DNA of 64,000 nucleotides, taken from Polyangiaceae bacterium. GTDB lineage: Bacteria > Myxococcota_A > Polyangia > Polyangiales > Polyangiaceae. The position numbers were made by a program, and so were the translations under genes. The notes under the pieces are model-generated. The model had not been told where the DNA came from, ran no database searches, and saw nothing but the letters and a program-made list of their open reading frames with translations. How positions within the stretch are numbered: the stretch's first letter is position 1; every line of letters begins with the position of its first letter. Below are positions 1-6,753 of the stretch, piece by piece. Location of the stretch: positions 1-64,000 of the forward strand of contig JADLEQ010000003.1 of the NCBI GenBank assembly GCA_020846005.1. The letters are read 5' to 3'.

Positions 1-142
1 GGGCTGTGTTGTGGGCCCGGCCGGGTGGGGCCGGCCGGGCTGTGTCGTGAGCGCGGCCGGGTGGCGGCGGCGGGCTGTGTCGTGAGCGCGGCCGGGTGGC
101 GGCGGCGGGCTGTGTCGTGAGCGCGGCCGGGTGGCGGCGGCC
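1..142. repeat. 35-bp tandem repeat, about four copies
   Basis: Four head-to-tail copies of a GC-rich unit beginning GGGCTGTGTCGTGAGCGCGG. The first copy (1-36) is diverged and the next three (37-71, 72-106, 107-142) are almost identical. The array probably continues upstream of the window. It lies just before a small gene starting at 197 and has no spacers, so it is a minisatellite-like array and not CRISPR. The stretch 143-196 holds no recognisable signal. Confidence 0.85.
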
Positions 143-196
143 GGGCTGAGAATTCCGGCAACCCCCCGCGGTCCGGGCCGACGAGCGGACATCCAC

Positions 197-439
197 ATGG
201 AACCGCGCAGTCCCCTGCACCCCGTCGCCGACCTCGAACACGCGCTCGCCTCCCTCGAGCGCCTCCTCGCCGAGCAGGACGCCGAGCGCGCGTGCGCGCT
301 CGCCTCCCTGGCCGAGCTCGGCGCCGCCCGGGTGATCGTCGACGAGCACGACCTCGTCGCGCTCAGCGAGCACTGCTCGCGCCCCGGCGTCGCCGAGCCG
401 CCCACTCCCGCGGGCGACTCGCCCGCCGTCCGCTGCTGA
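197..439 (+). CDS. Small helical protein, first gene of T3SS translocator cassette
   Basis: An 80-residue protein, mostly predicted helix and rich in Leu, Ala and Glu, with a Pro-rich tail. I do not recognise its family from sequence. Its place, 24 bases before a filament-like gene and ahead of a SycD-like chaperone and two translocators, matches that of ssaE/sseA in SPI-2-type secretion loci, where small helical chaperones for needle or filament proteins are encoded. That role is inferred from position and size only. The ATG at 197 was preferred over an in-frame ATG at 131 because the extra N-terminus would be encoded by the repeat edge and is Arg/Gly-rich. The same reading order continues into the next gene, so the genes are probably co-transcribed. 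Confidence 0.5.
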   Translation: MEPRSPLHPVADLEHALASLERLLAEQDAERACALASLAELGAARVIVDEHDLVALSEHCSRPGVAEPPTPAGDSPAVRC

Positions 440-463
440 TCCCCCCGAACCAGGAGAACCGCC

Positions 464-1060
464 ATGGCCCAGACGATCCAGATGAACCTGAACGCCCTCC
501 AGTCCACCATGACGCCGATCGCGTTCGACGGCTTCCACACGCCGATCCTCGGTGCGCCCGGCCCCGCCCCGCTGCCCGTGTACCTCACCGCGGAGTCGCT
601 GATGCTGTACTGCGAGTCGCAGCTCCGCTCGCTGGACGGCGAGGTGAGCGCGTTCCTGAACGAGCAACGCGCGAACATCGCCCGCAAGAAGGCGCTCGGC
701 GACGTCATCGCGCAGATGAAGAAGTACGCGCCGCCCGCCGGCCAGGAGCAGTGGAACGAGTTCGCCTCGGCCATCCGAGCCGCCGTCGACTCGCTCCCGC
801 CCGGAGATCCCACGGTCACCGCGCTGCAAGACCTCTACGGGACGATGGCGAGCAGCAACTCCATCACCAAGGCCCAATGGGACGCCGCCGTCGACAACCT
901 GCAGGGGCGGCTCGACGAGGTGAGCGGCAACGCCGAGATGAACATGATCCGCCTGCAGACGGTGATGTCGCAGCGCCAGATGGCGATCCAGCTCACCACC
1001 GGGATGCTCCAGAAGTTCGACCAGGGCCTCATGGCTCCCATCAACAACCTCGGGCGATGA
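464..1060 (+). CDS. T3SS filament/needle-tip-like protein (EspA/SseB-like)
   Basis: A 198-residue secreted-type protein with no signal peptide. The C-terminal helix (about residues 160-195: RLQTVMSQRQMAIQ, then TGMLQKFDQ) is amphipathic and resembles the coiled-coil polymerisation helix of EspA/SseB filament proteins; the middle part is helical with a few loops. Size and gene order (before a SycD-like chaperone and two hydrophobic translocators) support a role as the extracellular filament or tip linking needle to translocon. AGGAG at 452-456 lies seven bases before the ATG, which fixes the start. The stop overlaps the ATG of the next gene (ATGA). Family assignment rests on weak similarity plus context; an IpaD/LcrV-type tip protein is the alternative. 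Confidence 0.55.
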   Translation: MAQTIQMNLNALQSTMTPIAFDGFHTPILGAPGPAPLPVYLTAESLMLYCESQLRSLDGEVSAFLNEQRANIARKKALGDVIAQMKKYAPPAGQEQWNEFASAIRAAVDSLPPGDPTVTALQDLYGTMASSNSITKAQWDAAVDNLQGRLDEVSGNAEMNMIRLQTVMSQRQMAIQLTTGMLQKFDQGLMAPINNLGR

Positions 1061-1479
1061 CCATGACCTCCCCTCCCCATGCCTCCGCAGGCGGCGCCTC
1101 CGCCGCGCCGTCCGCTCACACCGTCGAGCTCCTCTACGCGGTCGCCTACGATCTGCACTCCCACGAGCAGTGGGAGGGCGCCGCGAGGTTCTTCCGAGCG
1201 CTCGTCCTCGGCGTCCCGAATGACGAGCGCGGCTGGCTCGGGCTCGCCGACTGTCACCGCAGGCTCGGCCAGGAGGAGCTCGCCGCCGAGCTGCTCGGGG
1301 CCGGCATGATCGCCGCCCACCCCTCCGCGCGCTGCGCCTTCGCCCGCCACGGCGTGCTCGTCGCCCTGGGCGCGGACGAGGCCGCGGAGGCGCTCGAGCA
1401 GGCGCTGGAGCTCGGTGAGGCCTCGGACGACGACGACGTGCGCGCGCTCTGCCGCGACGCAGGGCGGAGGGCGGCGTGA
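1057..1479 (+). CDS. SycD/LcrH-like TPR chaperone of T3SS translocators
   Basis: A 140-residue protein with three TPR-like helical pairs. The first contains VELLYAVAYDLHSHEQWEGA and the second DERGWLGLADCHRRLGQ, where the W-x3-A-D-C-x3-LG pattern is characteristic of class II type III chaperones (SycD, IpgC, SscA), which hold the two hydrophobic translocators in the cytoplasm until export. Length is close to the family norm of about 150-170. The start ATG overlaps the preceding stop (ATGA), and the stop overlaps the following GTG (GTGA), so translation is probably coupled. Its two likely clients are the next two genes. This is the most secure family call of the cassette and anchors the others. 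Confidence 0.75.
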   Translation: MTMTSPPHASAGGASAAPSAHTVELLYAVAYDLHSHEQWEGAARFFRALVLGVPNDERGWLGLADCHRRLGQEELAAELLGAGMIAAHPSARCAFARHGVLVALGADEAAEALEQALELGEASDDDDVRALCRDAGRRAA

Positions 1480-2327
1480 GCACCATTCAATGGGCCAGCA
1501 CCACGCCGCTCCGCGTCGAGGTCCCCGGCGCCGGCGCGGCAGCCGGCGCCGGCGCCCCGGCCGCCTTGGCGCTCCCGCCGCCCGTCCAGACGACGGGTGA
1601 CCCGATGGCGGCGCTCGTGGAGCTCGAGTCGCTCGGGCGCTCCACGTCGCTCCGCAACGCAGTCCGAGAGCTGGGCGCCTGTCGCACCGCGCGCAAGGAC
1701 GCGTGGGCGCGAGCGCGCGCCTCGCTCGCCAAGGCGACGCGCCGGCGCCGGAAGAAGGGCTTCTGGCGTAAGCTGGCGAAGACCTGCAAGACGGTGGCGA
1801 AGGTCGCGACGGTCGTCGCCTGTGTCGGCCTGGCCGCGACGGGCATCGGCGCGCCGCTCGCGATCGGGGCGGCGGTGCTCTCGGCCGCGGCCCTCGCCCA
1901 GAGCGAGTGCAAATGGATGCAGCGCCTCGGCATGTCCGACGAGACCGCGCGCTGGGCGACGGTGGGCCTGCAGGTGGGCGCCGTCGCCTGCGGCGGCGTG
2001 GGGCTCGCTGGCGCGTCCGGCGCCGCGGGCGCGATCACGCTGCTCGGGCAGGGCGCCGTCGCGGGCGGGACAGTGGTGCAGGGCGCGGCGCACGTCGGCG
2101 AAGGCGTCGCGAGCGTCGAGGAGGCCCGGCACGAGCGCGTCGCCTCGCACCACGACGCGCGCGCCGTCGGCCATCGCCTGGCCGCCGACGATCTCGAGAG
2201 CGAAATCGACGACGTGATCGAGCGCGTCGAGACGACCGAGGGCGAGCACCAGCGCTTCCTCGAGCGCCTCATCTCGGCGCATCAGACACGTAACGCCGCG
2301 CTGGAGAGCGCGGCATGGAGGGTGTGA
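1476..2327 (+). CDS. T3SS major translocator-like protein (YopB/SseC-like)
   Basis: A 283-residue protein with a Pro/Ala-rich N-terminus, a basic patch at 88-100 and two long hydrophobic segments (about 108-142 and 162-203), followed by a charged coiled-coil C-terminus. This layout is typical of the larger translocator (YopB, IpaB, SseC), which inserts in the target membrane as a hairpin to form the pore. It is shorter than YopB (about 400 residues) and nearer a minimal form. The GTG start overlaps the stop of the chaperone gene. There is no signal peptide, in keeping with export by the type III machinery. Assignment is by architecture and neighbours rather than by strong sequence identity. 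Confidence 0.6.
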   Translation: MSTIQWASTTPLRVEVPGAGAAAGAGAPAALALPPPVQTTGDPMAALVELESLGRSTSLRNAVRELGACRTARKDAWARARASLAKATRRRRKKGFWRKLAKTCKTVAKVATVVACVGLAATGIGAPLAIGAAVLSAAALAQSECKWMQRLGMSDETARWATVGLQVGAVACGGVGLAGASGAAGAITLLGQGAVAGGTVVQGAAHVGEGVASVEEARHERVASHHDARAVGHRLAADDLESEIDDVIERVETTEGEHQRFLERLISAHQTRNAALESAAWRV

Positions 2328-2329
2328 AC

Positions 2330-3013
2330 ATGAACATCTCGATCCTCGTCCCGACCGCGATCTCCATCCCCGCTCCCGCCGCCGCGGGAGGAGCGGCCCC
2401 GGCCGCGGCGCCGGCCCCCGCCCCGGCACCCGGGGACGGCGCGTGGCTCCCGCCGCCGCCGGGCGGCGGCGACTCGCTCTCCGAGATCATGGCGCTGCTC
2501 ACCGACGAGCTCCGCCAGGATCGATCGCAGGCCCGCGACGCGCGGCGCAACGCGCACGAGGCCGCCCAGCGCGCCGGCCGAGCGCGCGTCGCCGATCTGC
2601 ACCGCGCCGCCGACGACCGCTACGACGCCGCCTTCACCAGCGGCCTCGCCACCGTGGGCGGGGGCGTGCTCGGCGCCGCGGCCGGTGGGGTGGGCCTGGC
2701 GGGTATCGACGCGGGCTCGGGATCGGTGGGCGCCGGCCACGAGCAGTGGGCGACGATGCTCTCAGCCAGCGGGAAGGGGGTCGGGGGGATCGGCGAGCTC
2801 CTCGCTGCGGGCGACGCCGCGGACGCGGACCACGCCGAGGCCGCCGCCGCCGCGCACGATCTCGAGGCCCGCGGCCACAGCCACGCCCGCGAGGAGCACG
2901 GCGAGCGGCTCGAGGAGGCGCAGCGCCTGCTGCGCCGGGTGAGCGAGCTGGAGGGCGAAATCCGGGAGGGGAAGGTGCAGGCGGAGCGCGCCGCCGTCTA
3001 CCTGCGCGGCTGA
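2330..3013 (+). CDS. T3SS minor translocator-like protein (YopD/SseD-like)
   Basis: A 227-residue protein: disordered Pro/Ala-rich N-terminus, a first coiled-coil region (about 50-95), a short Gly/Ala-rich hydrophobic stretch (about 104-125) and a second charged helix (about 165-222). One hydrophobic stretch between coiled coils is the usual form of the small translocator (YopD, SseD, EspB). GGAGGG at 2317-2322 sits seven bases before the ATG at 2330, so this start is preferred to an in-frame ATG at 2315 that would overlap the preceding gene. Last gene of the cassette; only 22 bases separate it from the convergent metallo-hydrolase gene. Confidence 0.55.
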   Translation: MNISILVPTAISIPAPAAAGGAAPAAAPAPAPAPGDGAWLPPPPGGGDSLSEIMALLTDELRQDRSQARDARRNAHEAAQRAGRARVADLHRAADDRYDAAFTSGLATVGGGVLGAAAGGVGLAGIDAGSGSVGAGHEQWATMLSASGKGVGGIGELLAAGDAADADHAEAAAAAHDLEARGHSHAREEHGERLEEAQRLLRRVSELEGEIREGKVQAERAAVYLRG

Positions 3014-3035
3014 GCGTGGGGGCGGCGCGCGCGGT

Positions 3036-3866
3036 TCATCCCTCGCGCGCCGCCCGCGCCCGCTCCAGCTCCACGAGGTCGTGCGCCGAGAAGACGCGCA
3101 CGTCCTCGCGCCGGCTCCGCGCGAGCTCGGCGAGGCGGGCGTGGTTCGCGGCCACTCGCGCGGCGTCCATCGCGACGAGCCGCTCGAACAGCACCAGCCC
3201 GAGCGGCCGGTCGCCCCCCTCGATCGTCGAGTGATGGAAGTACGCGTCACCCGCGTGGAACCACCAGCGCTCGCCGTCGCGGACGGCGACGCACGCGTGC
3301 CCTCGCGTGTGCCCGGGCAGCGGCACGGCGAGGAAGTCTGCGGGGAGCCCCGGCAGCGCGCGCACCGCGGGCAGCCCGAAGAACGGCTCGCCGACGGACG
3401 AGAACGGCACGAAGCGCGGCGCGTGCGCCAGGTGCTCTCGCCGGTATCGCGACCGCTCCCGCGGGGTCGCGCGCGCGCGCGCCGCGGCGAGCTCGTCCGC
3501 GTGGACGTGCACGGCGGCCCACGGGAAGTCGGGCAGCCCGCCCGCGTGGTCGAGATCGAGGTGGGTGACGAGCACGTGACGCACGTCCTCGGGCGCGAAC
3601 CCCAGCCGGCGGACCTGAGCCAGCGCCGTCTGCGCGGGGTCCAGCCGCGGCGCGGCGAGCCGTACGAACGCCCGGCCGAGGCGCTCCGGGCGGGCCACGT
3701 CCTCGGCGCCGATGCCGGTGTCGACCAGCGCGAGGCCTGCCGTGTCCGTCTCCACCAGGAGGCAGTGCGCCGGCATCCGCCCCGCGCGGAGGAGGGAACC
3801 CCGGCCGTGGATCCACCGCTCGGGGCGCGGGCACAGGGTGCAGCAGTCGAGGTGATGGATACGCAC
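3036..3866 (-). CDS. MBL-fold metallo-hydrolase (lactonase-like)
   Basis: A 276-residue metallo-beta-lactamase-fold hydrolase. The zinc-binding motif THLDLDHAGG (residues 101-110; H102, D104, D106, H107) matches the HxHxDH-type signature with Asp in the second position, as in AiiA/AttM-type N-acyl-homoserine lactonases and related hydrolases. A later PGHTRGH and HAGDAYFHH supply the remaining His and Asp ligands. No signal peptide is evident, although the N-terminal HHLDCCTLCP is Cys-rich. Start is the GTG at 3866; longer readings extend into the opposite-strand gene. The HLDLDH variation means substrate cannot be read from sequence; a lactone or other ester is a guess based on the family. 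Confidence 0.8.
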   Translation of the reverse strand: MRIHHLDCCTLCPRPERWIHGRGSLLRAGRMPAHCLLVETDTAGLALVDTGIGAEDVARPERLGRAFVRLAAPRLDPAQTALAQVRRLGFAPEDVRHVLVTHLDLDHAGGLPDFPWAAVHVHADELAAARARATPRERSRYRREHLAHAPRFVPFSSVGEPFFGLPAVRALPGLPADFLAVPLPGHTRGHACVAVRDGERWWFHAGDAYFHHSTIEGGDRPLGLVLFERLVAMDAARVAANHARLAELARSRREDVRVFSAHDLVELERARAAREG

Positions 3867-3937
3867 GCACGGGATCGTGGCAGAGCGCGCGGGCCGACGC
3901 GAGCGCGGGCGCGCTGGTCGCCGCCCGGCCGCCGCGG

Positions 3938-3943
3938 TATGCT
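3938..3943 (+). promoter_or_regulatory. -10-like element TATGCT, short leader
   Basis: TATGCT preceded by GCGG lies ten bases before the ATG at 3954. No clear -35 is visible at the right distance. The same arrangement occurs before several other genes here (29851, 37629, 62789), supporting a real -10 with a leaderless or very short leader transcript. Confidence 0.45.
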
Positions 3944-3953
3944 GACCACCGCG

Positions 3954-4379
3954 ATGGCTCTCCGGTCCTGGTGCTGGCTGCCGCTCGGTGCGGCGCTCGT
4001 CGCCTGGCCGGGCGCTGCGCAAGCCGCGGGCAAAGCGGTGCGCCCACGCCCCGCCGAGCGTGGGGCCAGCCGCCCCCCGGCGAAGGAGGCGCCGGCCGCC
4101 GCCCCGGAGGCGCCGCCCGCGCCGCCGGCTGGAGCGAGCGCGGCGCCGGCCTCGCCGCCCGCGCCGGCGCCTGGCACGCCCAAGGCCGAGGTCACCGAGG
4201 AGAAGGGCGGCGTGAAGACCTATCGCTTCGGCCCGCAGGACGTGGAGGGGCGGACGAAGAGCCCGCAGATCGCGTACTTCCTTCGCCGCGTGCGCGCCGA
4301 ATTCGACGCCGGGGATCTCGGGCACCGCTCGTTCCTCAGGGAGCTCGCCCACACCCGGCACCACCCGGCGCTCCGATGA
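3954..4379 (+). CDS. Secreted Pro/Ala-rich protein of the AgmX gene pair
   Basis: A 141-residue protein with a clear signal peptide (cleavage after AQA near residue 24), a long Pro/Ala-rich linker (about 30-80) and a conserved-looking C-terminal domain of about 55 residues starting at KTYRFGPQDVEG. The linker suggests it spans the periplasm. I do not recognise the C-terminal domain. It overlaps the next gene by ATGA and is probably co-transcribed and functionally tied to that AgmX/PglI-type protein. The ATG at 3954 was chosen since it gives the cleaner signal peptide; an in-frame ATG at 3939 lies inside the proposed -10 element. Confidence 0.7.
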   Translation: MALRSWCWLPLGAALVAWPGAAQAAGKAVRPRPAERGASRPPAKEAPAAAPEAPPAPPAGASAAPASPPAPAPGTPKAEVTEEKGGVKTYRFGPQDVEGRTKSPQIAYFLRRVRAEFDAGDLGHRSFLRELAHTRHHPALR

Positions 4380-5749
4380 CGGCGCTGGCCCCCGCGCTGC
4401 TCCGGACCGCCGCGGTGTGGGGGACGACGGTCCTCGCGGCTCGCGAGCTGCGTCACGGGCAGTCCCTCGAGCTCGGAGACGCCCCGTCGGCGATGGTGGC
4501 GAAGCCGGAGGGCAGCCCCGTCTCGGAGGCGCCCGTCCGCGCCGTCGGGAGCGGGTGGGAGCTCGACGCTCGAGGCGCGACCGGTGGCCTCGTCGTGCTG
4601 CGCGGGCGGCGCGAGGATCCGGTGGAGCTCGGGCGTACCGGGGCCCCGATCCCGATCGTCGCTGGCGACCATGGGGTGATCCAGTACGGGTCGTTCAGCG
4701 TCTTCTTCCAGTTCACGCCGGCCGCTCCGGCGATGTCCCGCCGTACCCGCGTCGAGTGGGCGCTCCTGCTCGCGTTCGTCTTCTCGAGCGTGCTGGCGGG
4801 AGGGGTCCTCCTCCTCTTGATCACCCTGGGTAACCCCCCACCTCTACCCAAGCCCCTCGAGCTGACGACCGCCGCCGAGCTGGCCGTCACCTTCGGGCTC
4901 GACGTGCCGCCGGAGCCCCCTCCCCAGCCTGCGACGGGCGAGGACAGCTCGGGCAGCGGCGTGAAGGACCCGGGCGCCAAGGACAAGAAGGAGCAGGGCG
5001 GGGGGAAGAAGATGGCCGGCGCCGAGGGCGCGCTCGGCAAGCAGGGCCCGGCGGACCAGACGAAGCTCCCAGGCGAGGTGCGCGGGGGGCTCGGCGGCAT
5101 GTCCGACGTGCTGGCCGGCGATGTGGGGGACGAGGTGCGGGCCACCCTCGGCTCGATCGGCAGCGTCGCGGCCGCGCTCGGTGGGCTGAACAGCGACTCC
5201 ATCGTCCTCGGGCGCGGCAGCGGCACCGGCCTGAAGGGCACAGGCTCCGGCGGCGGCGGCGATGGCCCGGGCGTCCCGTTCGGCTCCGGGACGCTGGACA
5301 CCGGGTGGGGGCCCGGTACGGGTGGAGGTTATGGTACCGGCTCGGGCGGCCCCGGGGGCAAGGGGAGCGGCGGGCCCGGCGGCGGCGGGAAGGGCGGCGG
5401 CGAGGGCGAGGGCGGCGGCGAGCGCAAGGTGACGGGCAAGGACGCCCCGGCCGCGGGCCAGGGCCTCGCGCCGAACCAGATCGCGCGGGTCGTCCAGTCC
5501 CGGTACGGGGCCTTCCGAGCCTGTTACGAGAGCGCGGCGTCGCGGAACCCGACGCTCCAGGGCTCCGTCGGCGTGAGCTTCTCGATCGCGCCGGGCGGCA
5601 ACGTGTCGGGCGTGAACGTGAGCGGTTCGATCGGGGACGCGCGGGTCACCGGCTGCGTGAAGCGCCAGTTCGAGCGGCTGTCCTTCCCGTCGGCCGACAA
5701 GCCGACGAACGCCTCGTGGTCGTTCGTCTTCAAGCCCTCGAAGAAGTAG
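4376..5749 (+). CDS. AgmX/PglI C-terminal domain protein, single-pass membrane
   Basis: A 457-residue protein. The N-terminal 120 residues form a cytoplasmic beta-rich domain, followed by one transmembrane helix (about residues 125-155, VEWALLLAFVFSS), a Pro-rich then very Gly-rich periplasmic linker (about 165-355), and the AgmX/PglI C-terminal domain (about 365-457) with its hallmark V-x2-RYGAFRACYESA, LQGSVGVSF and C-V-x6-RLSFP motifs. Family members in myxobacteria (AgmX) are linked to adventurous gliding motility, where TonB-like periplasm-spanning proteins transmit force. The ATG overlaps the upstream stop. The specific role in this organism is inferred from the family. Confidence 0.8.
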   Translation: MTALAPALLRTAAVWGTTVLAARELRHGQSLELGDAPSAMVAKPEGSPVSEAPVRAVGSGWELDARGATGGLVVLRGRREDPVELGRTGAPIPIVAGDHGVIQYGSFSVFFQFTPAAPAMSRRTRVEWALLLAFVFSSVLAGGVLLLLITLGNPPPLPKPLELTTAAELAVTFGLDVPPEPPPQPATGEDSSGSGVKDPGAKDKKEQGGGKKMAGAEGALGKQGPADQTKLPGEVRGGLGGMSDVLAGDVGDEVRATLGSIGSVAAALGGLNSDSIVLGRGSGTGLKGTGSGGGGDGPGVPFGSGTLDTGWGPGTGGGYGTGSGGPGGKGSGGPGGGGKGGGEGEGGGERKVTGKDAPAAGQGLAPNQIARVVQSRYGAFRACYESAASRNPTLQGSVGVSFSIAPGGNVSGVNVSGSIGDARVTGCVKRQFERLSFPSADKPTNASWSFVFKPSKK

Positions 5750-5808
5750 CTCGGTCGATGCCGTCTCCCCGAGCGCTCGCTGGCACGCCCGTCGCATCCA
5801 GCGGCGGC

Positions 5809-6720
5809 ATGGCCCGAACAACGGGGCGCTTCGTGCGCCGGACGGGGGCTCGCGCCCCCGGGTTGGGGGGCTTGGCCCTCTCCATGGTGGCGGTGGGTTG
5901 TGGCGTGGCCGTCGCCGGCTGCGGCGAGCAGGATCGGACGCGGACGATGGACCCGATCGTCCTCGGCATCACCAGCGCGCAGCCGCCCATCTACGACGAC
6001 GGAGAGGTGCAGCTCTACGAGGCCAAGCGGCCGGTACCGTTCCCCATCCTGGCGCCGTCGCGCGAGGAGCGGCAGGCGCTCTGGCAGGTCGCCGCCCCGC
6101 CCTTCCCCCGCGGCGTCTGGTTCCACCGCGAGCACGCGCGCGTGCAGATCACCTGGACGCTCACCAACCTGGACACCCAGGATCACACCGTCGAGCTGCT
6201 CCTGGACCCGTGGAGCGAGTTCGGCCGCTACTGGCCCGGGTTGGCGCTGGTCGACGCCGACAACGAGGAGTTCCTGCCGAACCTGAGCGGGATCGACATC
6301 CTCTTCGAGCTGCCGGGGACCGCGAGCCCGCGCGGCTCGCGCCGTCACGGGACGTTCACGTACGAGGACATGGAGGAGCTCGCCATCGACTTCGCCACTG
6401 CGTACAACGTGATCGAGAACCTCGAGCCGCCGCCGCTCGGCGAGGACGAGGTCGACCCGCGCACGGCGCTCGTGAACCACGCGTTTCACCGGACGAACCG
6501 CTCGGCCGCCGACCCGTTCGTGGCGCCTTGGGTGCCCGCGCTCGTGCCGGGGCTGACGGGCATCGACCTCGGGCTGCGGACCCGCGAGCCGGCGAACATC
6601 GCCGTCGAGATCGTGGTCGAGGTCGTCGACACCGGCAGTGATCGAGTCGCAGAGGAGGACGATCCGCCCCCCACCTGGTTCGGGGAGCCGGACGACTACG
6701 TGACTCTGGGGGGCCCATGA
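5809..6720 (+). CDS. Lipoprotein of unknown function
   Basis: About 303 residues. The N-terminus has basic residues then a hydrophobic stretch ending in a lipobox-like VAVAGC followed by GEQD, so it should be a lipoprotein. The body has beta-sandwich character with repeated patterns such as HARVQITWTLTNLD and PANIAVEIVVEVVD, suggesting two immunoglobulin-like folds. I recognise no family. Start is uncertain: ATG 5809 is given, but 5758 and 5884 are also in frame. It follows the AgmX-type gene on the same strand and precedes the sensor protein, so all may form one transcript. Confidence 0.65.
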   Translation: MARTTGRFVRRTGARAPGLGGLALSMVAVGCGVAVAGCGEQDRTRTMDPIVLGITSAQPPIYDDGEVQLYEAKRPVPFPILAPSREERQALWQVAAPPFPRGVWFHREHARVQITWTLTNLDTQDHTVELLLDPWSEFGRYWPGLALVDADNEEFLPNLSGIDILFELPGTASPRGSRRHGTFTYEDMEELAIDFATAYNVIENLEPPPLGEDEVDPRTALVNHAFHRTNRSAADPFVAPWVPALVPGLTGIDLGLRTREPANIAVEIVVEVVDTGSDRVAEEDDPPPTWFGEPDDYVTLGGP

Positions 6721-6753
6721 TGCGCCGGGCCGCGCGCGCACTCGCGGCTTCGA

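Noticed and set aside
1-142. Regular repeats that could be a CRISPR array
   Set aside because: Units are contiguous with no unique spacers, and no cas gene is near.
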